A stretch of 64,000 nucleotides of DNA from Agarivorans albus (GTDB lineage Bacteria > Pseudomonadota > Gammaproteobacteria > Enterobacterales > Celerinatantimonadaceae), in the NCBI RefSeq assembly GCF_019670105.1, contig NZ_AP023032.1, positions 2,412,972 to 2,476,971 of the forward strand. The letters run 5' to 3'. Position 1 is the first letter of the stretch; every line of letters begins with the position of its first letter. The position numbers were made by a program, and so were the translations under genes. The notes beneath the pieces are model-generated. The model was not told the DNA's origin. It ran no database searches and saw only the letters and a list, made by a program, of their open reading frames with translations. This document shows, piece after piece, positions 55,553 through 64,000 of this stretch.

Positions 55553-57010
55553 TTAGCTGTTTACGCCGCCCATACACAAATACTTAATCTCTGTGTAGTC
55601 ATCTAAACCATAGTGCGAGCCTTCTCGCCCGTTACCCGATTGTTTAACGCCGCCAAAGGGTGCAGCCGCATTTGAGATAATCCCTTCGTTTATGCCCACC
55701 ATGCCATATTCCAACGCTTCACCAACACGCCATACTCGACCAATATCGCGAGTGTAAAAATAAGCTGCTAAGCCATATTCAGTGTCATTGGCCAAGGCTA
55801 TGGCTTGCTCCTCTGTATCAAACATAATTATCGGTGCTACGGGACCAAATATTTCATTTTTCGCAATCGGCATATCGTTGCTTACCTGAGTCATAATGGT
55901 GGGTTGATAAAACTGTTTACCCGCTTGATGAGCTTGCCCGCCATAAATAACCTTTGCGCCAGCTTTCTGCGAATCTACTACCAACTCATGCACGGCTTCT
56001 TTCGCTTGCTCACTTATCATTGGGCCTATATCGACATTTGATTGCATCCCATCACCCACTTTGAGTTTTGCTAGTGCCTCTGCTAGCTTTTCACTAAACT
56101 GTTGATAAACACCCTTTTGAACCAGAAAGCGGTTAGCACACACACATGTTTGCCCAGCATTTCGGTATTTTGAAGCTATCGCTCCTTGCACCGCTGCATC
56201 GATATCCGCGTCATCAAATACAATAAATGGCGCGTTTCCCCCTAACTCCATAGATACTTTTTTAACCGTACTCGCACACTGAGCTATCAACTGTTTGCCC
56301 ACCGCCGTGGAGCCAGTAAAGGTAAATTTGGCCACATCTGGGCTTTCGGTTAGTAACTTGCCCATGCCCCTGGCATCTTCACCTACAACTACATTAAACA
56401 CGCCTGGGGGAATGCCGGCTTCTTCGGCCAATTGCGCCAACGCTAGCGCTGAGATTGGAGTGAGCTGAGCTGGGCGAACCACAAAAGTACAACCTGCCGC
56501 TAAGGCAGCTGCAGCTTTTCGTGCAATCATGGCGTTAGGAAAATTCCAAGGCGTTACTGCAGCCACTACACCCACCGCTTGCTTAAGCACAACAATACGC
56601 TTGTCATCAGCTGGCGCTGGTATTACATCGCCGTAACAGCGCTTACCTTCTTCAGCAAACCAGTCTAAGAAAGCGGCGCCATAAGCTATTTCCCCCTTTG
56701 CTTCGGCTAAGGGCTTACCTTGCTCTTGGGTGAGAATGCTCGCTAAATCGTCTTGATGCTGCATAACCAGTTGATACCATTTTCTCAGCAAATTGCCCCG
56801 CTCATTGGCTGATTTAGCAGCCCACGCCTTTTGAGCAGCCTTAGCGGCTTGAATTGCCAATTCAACACCTTGCAAGCCGCAGTCGTCTACCTCAAGCAAG
56901 CATTGCTGATTAGCCGGATTGTTTACTGGAAAACGCTGCTGAGAAGCATGCCAACAGCCATTGATGTAAGACTGTGTTTTTATCAAACTTGAGTATCGAA
57001 TCGCTTCCAT
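55553..57010 (-). CDS. gabD: Succinate-semialdehyde dehydrogenase (GabD)
   Basis: 485 aa. Aldehyde dehydrogenase fold with TPWNFPNAM (153-161), FTGSTAVGK, catalytic E255 (SMELGGNAP) and C289 (NAGQTCVCANR). It oxidises succinic semialdehyde to succinate, completing GABA use with GabT. Note R179 in VVRPAQLTP where most family members have lysine for cofactor ribose binding. Adjacent Cys (TCVC) is typical of NADP-dependent GabD. Divergent from a LysR gene. Confidence 0.9.
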   Translation of the reverse strand: MEAIRYSSLIKTQSYINGCWHASQQRFPVNNPANQQCLLEVDDCGLQGVELAIQAAKAAQKAWAAKSANERGNLLRKWYQLVMQHQDDLASILTQEQGKPLAEAKGEIAYGAAFLDWFAEEGKRCYGDVIPAPADDKRIVVLKQAVGVVAAVTPWNFPNAMIARKAAAALAAGCTFVVRPAQLTPISALALAQLAEEAGIPPGVFNVVVGEDARGMGKLLTESPDVAKFTFTGSTAVGKQLIAQCASTVKKVSMELGGNAPFIVFDDADIDAAVQGAIASKYRNAGQTCVCANRFLVQKGVYQQFSEKLAEALAKLKVGDGMQSNVDIGPMISEQAKEAVHELVVDSQKAGAKVIYGGQAHQAGKQFYQPTIMTQVSNDMPIAKNEIFGPVAPIIMFDTEEQAIALANDTEYGLAAYFYTRDIGRVWRVGEALEYGMVGINEGIISNAAAPFGGVKQSGNGREGSHYGLDDYTEIKYLCMGGVNS

Positions 57011-57112
57011 TTGTGCTCACTTCCCTTGTAACTTGTTTTAGTCCATTGAATACCAATCTAAAACGATGTTAAATATCAAACAATAAAACTTTAGTTTGGT
57101 ATATATAAAACT

Positions 57113-58036
57113 ATGTTAGATCCGTTATCCGGCAAACAGCTTAGTGAATATGATTTGCGCTTGTTAAGAGTATTTAAGGCAGTAGTTGAACATGGCGGCT
57201 TCGCAGCTGCTGAACATAGTTTGGGGATCACTCGTTCAACCATTAGTGTTCATATGTCTAGCCTTGAAAGCAGAATGAACATTAAGTTATGTGTTAGAGG
57301 CAGAGCCGGTTTTGCCCTTACCGAGCGAGGCCAAACTGTTTATCAAGCTTGCCTACAGCTGTTTTCCTCTATTCAAGAGTTTGCATCGCTGGTAGATAAC
57401 TTGGGTAAACCCCTTACTGGCGAGCTTGTTATCCTTTATTCCGATCTGCTTGATCACAGGAGTATTGAAAACATAGCCAAGGCAGTGACTGTAATTAAAC
57501 AGCAAGCACCAAGACTTTGTATATCACTTAACATGGAATCGGTCGCAAACATTGAGTCAGCATTGATCAATAACCAAGCTCATGTTGGGTTTTACCCCGC
57601 TTATCGAAGCATTGACGGGCTTTTGAGTGAAGTAGTGTTTAGTGAATCTATCTATTTGTGCGCCAGTAAACAATCACCGTTATTTGGCACTCTCGATGCA
57701 GATATAGATCGCGAGCTACTAGCAAAACATGCAGCGATTCACCCTAGTATTGAACTAAACCCTAAAGGACGAGCTCAACTTCAACAACTTAACTTTGGCG
57801 CTAAGGGATACCAATTCGACAGCCGGTTGGCCCTAATACTATCTGGTGCTTACATTGGCTATTTACCCTTAAGTGAAGCGCAGCCCTATATAGACCAACA
57901 AACCATTCGCCTAATAAAACCCAATGAATACAGTTATCCCTTTGAGCTTAGCTTGGTGCATAAAGTTAACCCCAACGAAAAGCAAAAAGTTCAGCTAGCC
58001 ATGGATGCCCTGCAAACGCAATTTGTCACTCATTAA
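57113..58036 (+). CDS. LysR-family regulator next to gabTD
   Basis: 307 aa. N-terminal winged helix (about 14-75): LRLLRVFKAVVEHGGFAAAEHSLGITRSTISVH in family order, then the linker helix and a periplasmic-binding-like effector domain (about 100-300). Divergent from gabD across 102 AT-rich bp, so it probably controls gabTD. No obvious Shine-Dalgarno precedes its ATG. The stop overlaps that of the next, convergent gene by 4 nt. Confidence 0.87.
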   Translation: MLDPLSGKQLSEYDLRLLRVFKAVVEHGGFAAAEHSLGITRSTISVHMSSLESRMNIKLCVRGRAGFALTERGQTVYQACLQLFSSIQEFASLVDNLGKPLTGELVILYSDLLDHRSIENIAKAVTVIKQQAPRLCISLNMESVANIESALINNQAHVGFYPAYRSIDGLLSEVVFSESIYLCASKQSPLFGTLDADIDRELLAKHAAIHPSIELNPKGRAQLQQLNFGAKGYQFDSRLALILSGAYIGYLPLSEAQPYIDQQTIRLIKPNEYSYPFELSLVHKVNPNEKQKVQLAMDALQTQFVTH

Positions 58037-58413
58037 GCGTTAGCCATAGCGACAAACCAAAGTGCCCAACTAAGGCTATGCACCAGCCCGGCTATAATAG
58101 CGATAAACCAATGCCATTTTGCGCTAACATCGGGCTGCTGAAGTGACCGAATGCACCGATAAACAGGAAACAATACCACCGCTATTAGCATTAAAGGCGG
58201 TACAATTTTTCCCATATTCGGACCAAAGCTGAAGACCATCAACGCACTAGTCAATCCTGAGAGCAACAGAAAAACGATTAAAGGCCTACGAAGGTTTGCC
58301 TTAGCAACTGCCACGAAAATTAAATAACCATAGGTAGGAATAAGCAAATACGGCATTAGCAGTATTTGCTCAAATGCTAATAATTGTTTTGGGAATAAGT
58401 GCCATAAATTCAT
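58033..58413 (-). CDS. Small integral membrane protein, unknown
   Basis: 126 aa with four hydrophobic segments (about 15-35, 44-62, 68-84, 102-122). No recognised domain or conserved charged motif in the membrane parts. Convergent with the LysR gene, whose last 4 nt it overlaps; no operon partner is evident. Reading frame and membrane pattern support a real gene; function unknown. Confidence 0.65.
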   Translation of the reverse strand: MNLWHLFPKQLLAFEQILLMPYLLIPTYGYLIFVAVAKANLRRPLIVFLLLSGLTSALMVFSFGPNMGKIVPPLMLIAVVLFPVYRCIRSLQQPDVSAKWHWFIAIIAGLVHSLSWALWFVAMANA

Positions 58414-58494
58414 TGTTTAAGACTAGCAAATCTTATTAGCAAAAGCGCCATCTCTACGCAAAGCTTGGTTTCTAATTGCCTTTTACTTACAAGC

Positions 58495-59778
58495 TTAGCT
58501 AGCCTGCTTATTCTTCATTGTAGCGATAATGGCTTCATCCGTAGAAAGCATGGCGGTTTTAGACATAATTCCGAGCTGAGCAATACTATCATCGGCTGAT
58601 TCAAACACAATTCCTTGTTGAGCCGATACGCTACTACCCGCAACGGCGAGAATGGCAGACTTAACTGCACTGCTGGCTCCAGTTGATACTTTCATTGCAC
58701 AACCAGCTTTAGCGCCATCGCAAAACACCCCGGAAACATCTCCAACCATGGAGTTAATTGCACGATGAATTGCAGCCAACTTACCTCCCATCAACCAAGT
58801 GAGTGCTGCACTGGCCCCCATAGCCGCGGTGGTGGCAGCGCACAAGGCTGACAATTTGTTTTGCTTCGACTTAACGTAAATAGCAACCAAGTGGCTTAGC
58901 ATTAAAGCACGAACAAAAGCATCATCATCTAGTTGCTTTATTTCTGCATAAGCCACAACCGGCATGGTTGCAGCTATGCCTTGATTTCCGCTACCTGAGT
59001 TACTCATTGCTGCTTGTTGAGCTCCACCCATTCGAGCATCCGATGCCGCCGCCCCCAAACGCATTGCTCGATTTATCAAATCATCGGCAAGTAGCCCCTG
59101 CTCCACTTGCGCTTGTAAACTAGCGCCTAGCGCCAAGCCATAATTCCCCGACAACCCAGTCTCAGCTAACGCTCGGTTTAAGCTAGCGGCACGTTTAATA
59201 AAGGCAATCTGTGTAAGCGGCACGTTTTCAACAAAGTCTACGATCTGCTCTATTGAAAGTTTAAGGTGATTCGTTTCAGTGGCTTGAACACATTGCACAA
59301 CTTTGGCTTGCTGCACTACTGCTCCGTTCTTTACGATGTATTCAAAGCGGGTATGTGACTTTGCTATGCAAACCTCAACCTTATCTTGATTGCGGCTGGC
59401 ATTTACCACCGTATACAACACGTCATCATTGCTTACCATTGACACACTAACTTGGCGTTTACTCAGCATTTGATTTGCCTTGCGAAGCGCTTCTTCCGAG
59501 ATTGTCGCCAATACCTCTAAGCCTTTACTCGCATCTCCAGCTGTCGCTCCTACAGCAGCAGCTATAGGTAAACCTGCCTTACCAGTACCAGGTACAAATA
59601 CTCCCATTCCATTCTTGTAAAGATTTGGGGTTACTTTAACTTGAATAGAGTCTGGTAAACCGCCAAGTAATTCTGCAGCTTTAGCGCTAGCAAGCGCAAC
59701 AGTAACGGGTTCGGTGCAACCTAATGCAGGTACAACTTCAGATTGAACTAAGTCTATGTATTGTTGCCACTGTTTCAT
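58495..59778 (-). CDS. L-cysteine desulfidase-like protein (CyuA/UPF0597)
   Basis: 427 aa. N-terminal VVPALGCTEPVTVALASA and later SGVFCDGAKAGCAMKVSTGA are landmarks of the CyuA (YhaM) family, with cysteines that bind an oxygen-sensitive [4Fe-4S] cluster. Family members cleave L-cysteine to pyruvate, ammonia and sulfide, and are related to iron-sulfur serine dehydratase alpha chains. Stands alone, with no CyuP permease or CyuR regulator next to it. Serine as substrate cannot be excluded. Confidence 0.85.
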   Translation of the reverse strand: MKQWQQYIDLVQSEVVPALGCTEPVTVALASAKAAELLGGLPDSIQVKVTPNLYKNGMGVFVPGTGKAGLPIAAAVGATAGDASKGLEVLATISEEALRKANQMLSKRQVSVSMVSNDDVLYTVVNASRNQDKVEVCIAKSHTRFEYIVKNGAVVQQAKVVQCVQATETNHLKLSIEQIVDFVENVPLTQIAFIKRAASLNRALAETGLSGNYGLALGASLQAQVEQGLLADDLINRAMRLGAAASDARMGGAQQAAMSNSGSGNQGIAATMPVVAYAEIKQLDDDAFVRALMLSHLVAIYVKSKQNKLSALCAATTAAMGASAALTWLMGGKLAAIHRAINSMVGDVSGVFCDGAKAGCAMKVSTGASSAVKSAILAVAGSSVSAQQGIVFESADDSIAQLGIMSKTAMLSTDEAIIATMKNKQAS

Positions 59779-59959
59779 GGATTATCTCGGCTAAGTGCGT
59801 TTGATACAGTGTACAAATATGTTTGTAGAAAAGGTTGGCGCAGTTTTAATAGCTAAGACGAATATTAAAATATGTTTCCAATAAATAGAAAATCATAAGA
59901 AAATATTTTCGTATATTTAAATACGGGTGAGAAAGTGGCCCTAAAGCCACTTTAGGTAT

Positions 59960-60556
59960 TTACCAATCAATACCCTGGCGAGCTTTGATTCCTGATTCAA
60001 AAGCATGCTTAACATTTTTTACTTCAGAAATGGTATCTGCAATATCAAGCACTTTACGATGACATGCACGGCCAGTTACTACTACCGATTGCTCTGCGGG
60101 TCGCTGCTTAATCGCTTCGACAACCTCTTCAACATCTAGGTAGTCATAACTTAACATGTAAGTAATTTCGTCCAACAATACCAAGTAGATTGATGGATCA
60201 GCTAGCCACTGCTTACAGCGTTGCCATACTTCTTGCGCAGCTTGGGTATCAAGTTCTCGGTTTTGAGTCTCCCAGGTAAACCCTGTTGCCATAGTGGCAA
60301 ACTCTACCCCGTTATTTTGCAGAAGATTGCGTTCTCCGCATTCCCAGCCGCCTTTAATAAATTGCGCCACCGTTGCTTTGTAACCATGCCCAGTAGCACG
60401 CGCAACATTACCAAAACCAGCTGTCGATTTACCCTTACCGTTACCGGTAATAACCAGCACTAAACCCTTTTCAATTTGTGCATCTTCAACTTTAGCATCC
60501 ACACTTGCTTTCAACTTTTCCTGTCGTTGCTGATGCTTTTCTTGATCTTTACTCAT
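59960..60556 (-). CDS. cobO: Cob(I)yrinic acid a,c-diamide adenosyltransferase
   Basis: 198 aa, BtuR/CobO/CobA family. P-loop GNGKGKSTAGFG near residue 38, then VAQFIKGGWECGERN and LLDEITYMLSYDYL. It adenosylates the corrinoid cobalt, using ATP, in coenzyme B12 synthesis or salvage. The N-terminal 25 residues (KDQEKHQQRQEKLKASVDAK) form a charged helix as in E. coli BtuR. Divergent from RNase II. Confidence 0.92.
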   Translation of the reverse strand: MSKDQEKHQQRQEKLKASVDAKVEDAQIEKGLVLVITGNGKGKSTAGFGNVARATGHGYKATVAQFIKGGWECGERNLLQNNGVEFATMATGFTWETQNRELDTQAAQEVWQRCKQWLADPSIYLVLLDEITYMLSYDYLDVEEVVEAIKQRPAEQSVVVTGRACHRKVLDIADTISEVKNVKHAFESGIKARQGIDW

Positions 60557-60687
60557 CCCTGCTCTTTAGTCGTTACTGATTTGTTTTTAGTTTAGCTCGA
60601 GCCAAACCCAATAAACCAGTACTGTTTCGCTAGAATAGCGATAAACCTTTGGGTATAGTGCTTTCACGATAAAAAATGGAAGCCTTT

Positions 60688-62613
60688 ATGCTTAAAGATA
60701 ACCCTCTATTGGCTCAACTAAAGCAGCAAATTAGAGAGACCATTCCCACTGTTGAAGGTGTAGTAAAAGCTACTGAGAAGAACTTCGGTTTCCTTCAAAC
60801 AGACAACAAAAAAAGCTATTTCATCTCTCCTCCAATGATGAAAAAGCTAATTCACGGCGACCGGATTAGCGCTGCTATTCGCGAAAATAACGGTAAAGAA
60901 GCAGCAGAGCCAGAAACACTAGTGGAAGCCGCTTTAGATACCTTTGTTGCCCGTGTAAAGTTTGTTGATAAACGCACTAAGCTGCAGGTTGACCATCCAT
61001 TGATCAACCAGTTATTAAGTGCAAAAGTGATAAAAGATAGTGGATTCTCAATCAAACAAGGTGATTGGGTGTTAGCTAGACTGGTTAAACACGCACTTAA
61101 AGAACAACACTTCCAAGCCGAGATCTTCGAGTTTATCGCAGAAAGTGACGATAACTTTGCCCGATGGAAAGCTACTACTAAAAAGCACCAATTAGCTTGG
61201 GACCAGCCTGAACTCACTGAAGACCTGGCGATTATTGATCAACAAGTTGAGCGTCGTGATCTAACCAACGAGTTGTTTTTCACTATCGACGGTGAAAATA
61301 CCAAAGATATGGATGATGCAGTCTCAATCACGCGCGAAGCAGAACATTGGAAGCTAAAGGTCGCTATAGCGGATCCGAGTGCTTACATTAACAGTGAAAG
61401 CAAACTTGAAAAAGCTGCCAAACAACGAGCATTCACTTTGTACTTACCAGCACGCACTGTGCCGATGATGCCAAGTAAGTTGGCTAACGAACATTGTTCG
61501 CTAGTCGCTGACCAAGTTCGTCCAGCCTTGGTATGTGAAATGCTGATTGGACTTGATGGTGAGTTACAAGAAAATGCTGAGTTTTACTTAGCCACTGTTC
61601 AGTCCAAACATCGCCTAAACTACAATCAGGTGTCGGACTTTATAGAGCAAAAAGCCACTGAACTCGAATCAAACGCTGAGCTAGCTGAAGCTTTACAACA
61701 ACTTAACTTGTTTAGTGAGCAACGTAATCAATGGCGCGCAGAGAACACCTCGGTGTTTGGCGATCAAGCAGACTACGAGTTTGTCTTAGATAATAAAGGT
61801 CAGGTTATTGATATTCTTCGCCAATCTCGTCGTAGTGCAAACCGTATGATTGAAGAAGCAATGGTGGCAGCCAACATTTGTGGCGGACGCTTCCTAGATG
61901 AAAAACTCGGTTTTGGGGTGTTTGCATGTCATTCTGGTTTTAAAGAAGAGAAGCTAGACGGACTAGTAGAGCTACTGGCCAAGTTTAAGTTACCGGTTGA
62001 GCGAGAAAAGCTCAATGATCTCGATTACTTCTGCCAACTAAGAAGAACCATCGCAGCGACTGGCGATAAATGTTTAGATCAGTTGGTAAAACGCCACTTT
62101 AATTTTGGTGTTTATAATGAAAAGTGTTTGCCTCACTTTGGTTTAGGTGAAGCTAAGTATGCAACTTGGACCTCTCCAATACGAAAATACAGCGACCTAT
62201 TAAATCATCGCCTTATTAAATCAGTGATTAATGGCGAAACACCGTCTTCACCATTATCTGAAGAGCTATCCGAACATCTAAGTGATAATCGCAAGAAGCA
62301 AAAGTTTGCTGAACGAGAAATGGCCAACTACTTGTATTGCGAGTATTTTGCAGAACAAGATCCAAATACATGTTTGTTGGCAGAAATTAGCAATATAAAC
62401 CGTGGTGGCCTTAATATTCGTCTAGTTGACAGTGGTGCCTCGGCTTTTGTTCCAAAAACCAAGCTTGCGGGTAAAGATGAAGAACTCACCATCGAAAGTG
62501 AGTTGGGCCGTTTAGCCACTAAAGACAAACAGTATTGCGTGGGTGATACCATCTCTGTAAAGATTGTAGAAGTGAAAAAGCTACAACAATCAATCGTTGC
62601 AGCCCCCTGTTAG
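60688..62613 (+). CDS. rnb: Exoribonuclease II
   Basis: 641 aa from ATG 60688, giving the family start MLKDNPLLAQLKQQ; an ATG four codons earlier is open but unlikely. Order: cold-shock-like OB domains (about 20-180), RNB catalytic domain with D201, D207, D209 and D210 (DGENTKDMDDAVSI), and a C-terminal S1 domain (about 555-635). It degrades single-stranded RNA 3' to 5'. The catalytic aspartates fall at the same numbers as in E. coli. A terminator follows. Confidence 0.95.
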   Translation: MLKDNPLLAQLKQQIRETIPTVEGVVKATEKNFGFLQTDNKKSYFISPPMMKKLIHGDRISAAIRENNGKEAAEPETLVEAALDTFVARVKFVDKRTKLQVDHPLINQLLSAKVIKDSGFSIKQGDWVLARLVKHALKEQHFQAEIFEFIAESDDNFARWKATTKKHQLAWDQPELTEDLAIIDQQVERRDLTNELFFTIDGENTKDMDDAVSITREAEHWKLKVAIADPSAYINSESKLEKAAKQRAFTLYLPARTVPMMPSKLANEHCSLVADQVRPALVCEMLIGLDGELQENAEFYLATVQSKHRLNYNQVSDFIEQKATELESNAELAEALQQLNLFSEQRNQWRAENTSVFGDQADYEFVLDNKGQVIDILRQSRRSANRMIEEAMVAANICGGRFLDEKLGFGVFACHSGFKEEKLDGLVELLAKFKLPVEREKLNDLDYFCQLRRTIAATGDKCLDQLVKRHFNFGVYNEKCLPHFGLGEAKYATWTSPIRKYSDLLNHRLIKSVINGETPSSPLSEELSEHLSDNRKKQKFAEREMANYLYCEYFAEQDPNTCLLAEISNINRGGLNIRLVDSGASAFVPKTKLAGKDEELTIESELGRLATKDKQYCVGDTISVKIVEVKKLQQSIVAAPC

Positions 62614-62632
62614 TTAGGCTTTAAACCAATAC

Positions 62633-62662
62633 AAAAAAGCCAGCGATTAGCTGGCTTTTTTT
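62633..62662. terminator. Bidirectional terminator between rnb and prc
   Basis: AAAAAAGCCAGC pairs with GCTGGCTTTTTT across GATTA; T runs lie on both strands. Serves the convergent rnb and prc genes. Confidence 0.92.
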
Positions 62663-62680
62663 ATCGACAACTAAATTTGT

Positions 62681-64000
62681 TTAGCTTGGATTACGAAGTT
62701 CTAAGTAATCAACCGCAATCTCTGCAGCTTCAGTTAAAAAAGCATCATCCAAATCAATATCTTTTGGCGCGTCTTCTAAGTCTTTAACAGGTTCCAGTTC
62801 AAGGCGAACTAAACGCTCATTTAAGCGAGCAAGTTGTTTCTGCTCTTTTTCATCGCGCTGAGAGATCCTCGCTTTTTCATTAAGACTTACCGACTTCATA
62901 TCTTTGTCTTTACGATAATCAGCTATATCACTAATGATGTATTGAAACTCTGGATCATTTGCAATGCGAGCCTGATGCTTTTTATCTAAAGCTTCAATAT
63001 AAGGGCTAACATCGCCAAGCAACTTATAGTTAGCCGCTTTAATTTTATCCCAAGGCAAAGCATTATCTTCAACGCTCTCTCCCGTTTCTTCCGGCAACAA
63101 GGCAGAAGGATAAGAGATATCAGGAATTACGCCGCGATGTTGAGTACTACCACCGTTTATACGGTAAAACTTAGCAATGGTGTACTGCACATGGCCAAGT
63201 TCATTTTCGTACAAGTCGTAAATTCGACCTAAACCGCGGTGCTGCTGCACAGTACCTTTACCGTAACTTTGCTCTCCAATAACAATGGCTCTGCCATAAT
63301 CTTGCAAGGCAGCGGCAAAAATTTCAGATGCTGAAGCGCTGTAACGGTCGATTAGAATAACCATTGGGCCACTGTAAGTGACTGAATTACTAGTATCGTT
63401 GTTTACCGTAATTCGACCAAGCTGGTCGCGCACTTGTACAACTGGACCTTGTGGAATGAATAAACCGGTTAATGCGGTAGCTTCTGTTAATGCTCCACCG
63501 CCGTTGCCACGTAAATCAACAATCAAAGAACTGATATTCTCTTCGTCTAATTTACGTAACTCTTTGCTGGCATCTTCACTCAAATTTACATAGAAACTAG
63601 GAACATTAAGCACCCCTACTTTCTTGCCTTCAATTTCTATTACTTCGCTTTTCGCGGCGCGGTCTTCTAGGCGAACTTTGTCGCGAACGATATCAACGAT
63701 TTTAGTTTTACCATCTACTTTGCCACCTGATGCAAGTATCTCAAGGCGAACAGTAGTGCCTTTTGGACCTTTAATTAGGTCAACTACGTCATCTAATCGC
63801 CAACCAATAATGTCAACGATTTCATCTTCACCTTGAGCAACGCCAACAATTTTGTCTTCTGGACCTAATTGGTTGCTCAGCGCTGCAGGTCCACCAGGAA
63901 CCAAACTTCGAATCACGGTGTACTCATCTTCACCTTGCAGCACTGCACCAATGCCTTCTAATGAAAGATTCATTTCCATTTTGAAGCGTTCTGCAGTGCG
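62681..64000 (-). CDS. prc: Tail-specific protease Prc/CtpA (C-terminal part; 5' end outside window)
   Basis: The frame is open to the right edge, giving about 440 C-terminal residues of a protein usually near 680. A PDZ domain (NLSLEGIGAVLQGEDEYTVI, then GWRLDDVVDLIKGPKG) is followed by the S41 protease core with the catalytic serine in YSASASEIFAAAL and lysine in GEQSYGKGTVQQ. Prc is a periplasmic protease that removes C-terminal tags and trims penicillin-binding protein 3 and lipoproteins. The last 100 residues are charged and helical. Confidence 0.94.
   Translation of the reverse strand, partial: RTAERFKMEMNLSLEGIGAVLQGEDEYTVIRSLVPGGPAALSNQLGPEDKIVGVAQGEDEIVDIIGWRLDDVVDLIKGPKGTTVRLEILASGGKVDGKTKIVDIVRDKVRLEDRAAKSEVIEIEGKKVGVLNVPSFYVNLSEDASKELRKLDEENISSLIVDLRGNGGGALTEATALTGLFIPQGPVVQVRDQLGRITVNNDTSNSVTYSGPMVILIDRYSASASEIFAAALQDYGRAIVIGEQSYGKGTVQQHRGLGRIYDLYENELGHVQYTIAKFYRINGGSTQHRGVIPDISYPSALLPEETGESVEDNALPWDKIKAANYKLLGDVSPYIEALDKKHQARIANDPEFQYIISDIADYRKDKDMKSVSLNEKARISQRDEKEQKQLARLNERLVRLELEPVKDLEDAPKDIDLDDAFLTEAAEIAVDYLELRNPS

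Overview
The window comes from a marine, agar-degrading, nitrogen-fixing gammaproteobacterium. A complete-looking molybdenum nitrogenase cluster, a modular GH16 agarase, RNase II, Prc and RseC-type proteins, and a giant T1SS adhesin together suggest an Alteromonadales relative such as Agarivorans; this placement is inference from gene content, not from a marker gene. No rRNA, tRNA, CRISPR array or transposase was seen.

Nif region (1-21.4 kb, almost all leftward). In transcription order: nifHDK-nifT-nifY-a CxC-rich small gene-cowN; then, after interruptions, nifE-nifN-nifX-fdxB-rseC-like; then nifU-nifS-nifV-nifW-nifZ-nifM (nifM runs off the left edge). Three sigma-54 (-24/-12) promoters can be read in front of nifH, nifE and nifU. 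Exact NifA upstream sites (TGT-N10-ACA) lie before nifE (one) and nifU (two); nifH has only near-matches. The blocks are separated by non-nif genes: a GAF-GGDEF diguanylate cyclase, a GNAT acetyltransferase and a MarR/MFS pair between cowN and nifE, and a secreted agarase between the rseC-like gene and nifU. The nifU leader contains a 116-nt element bounded by a perfect 12-bp inverted repeat that can fold further.

Adhesin region (21.7-37.7 kb, rightward). A 3241-aa type I-secreted repeat adhesin is followed by its ABC/C39-like transporter, HlyD adaptor and TolC-like channel, then an OmpA-like lipoprotein and a PstS-like periplasmic binding protein, most with overlapping start and stop codons. 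The last two are unusual additions to a T1SS operon.

Sugar region (37.8-46.2 kb). A leftward PTS operon encodes EIIA, a mannitol-type EIICB, an EIIA-HPr-EI fusion, a SorE/YggP-like dehydrogenase with an extra Rossmann unit, and a 1-phosphofructokinase-type kinase, with a divergent DeoR regulator. It looks like a self-contained hexitol or ketose uptake and catabolic module.

Right part (46.2-64 kb). An RND pump with two lipoprotein adaptors is controlled by a divergent TetR gene with twin perfect palindromes. Then come a ClC channel with a small secreted protein, gabT-gabD with a divergent LysR gene, a small membrane protein, a CyuA-type cysteine desulfidase, a corrinoid adenosyltransferase, RNase II and the C-terminal part of Prc (off the right edge). 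Starts were moved from the longest open frame where a Shine-Dalgarno, signal peptide or family length supported it.
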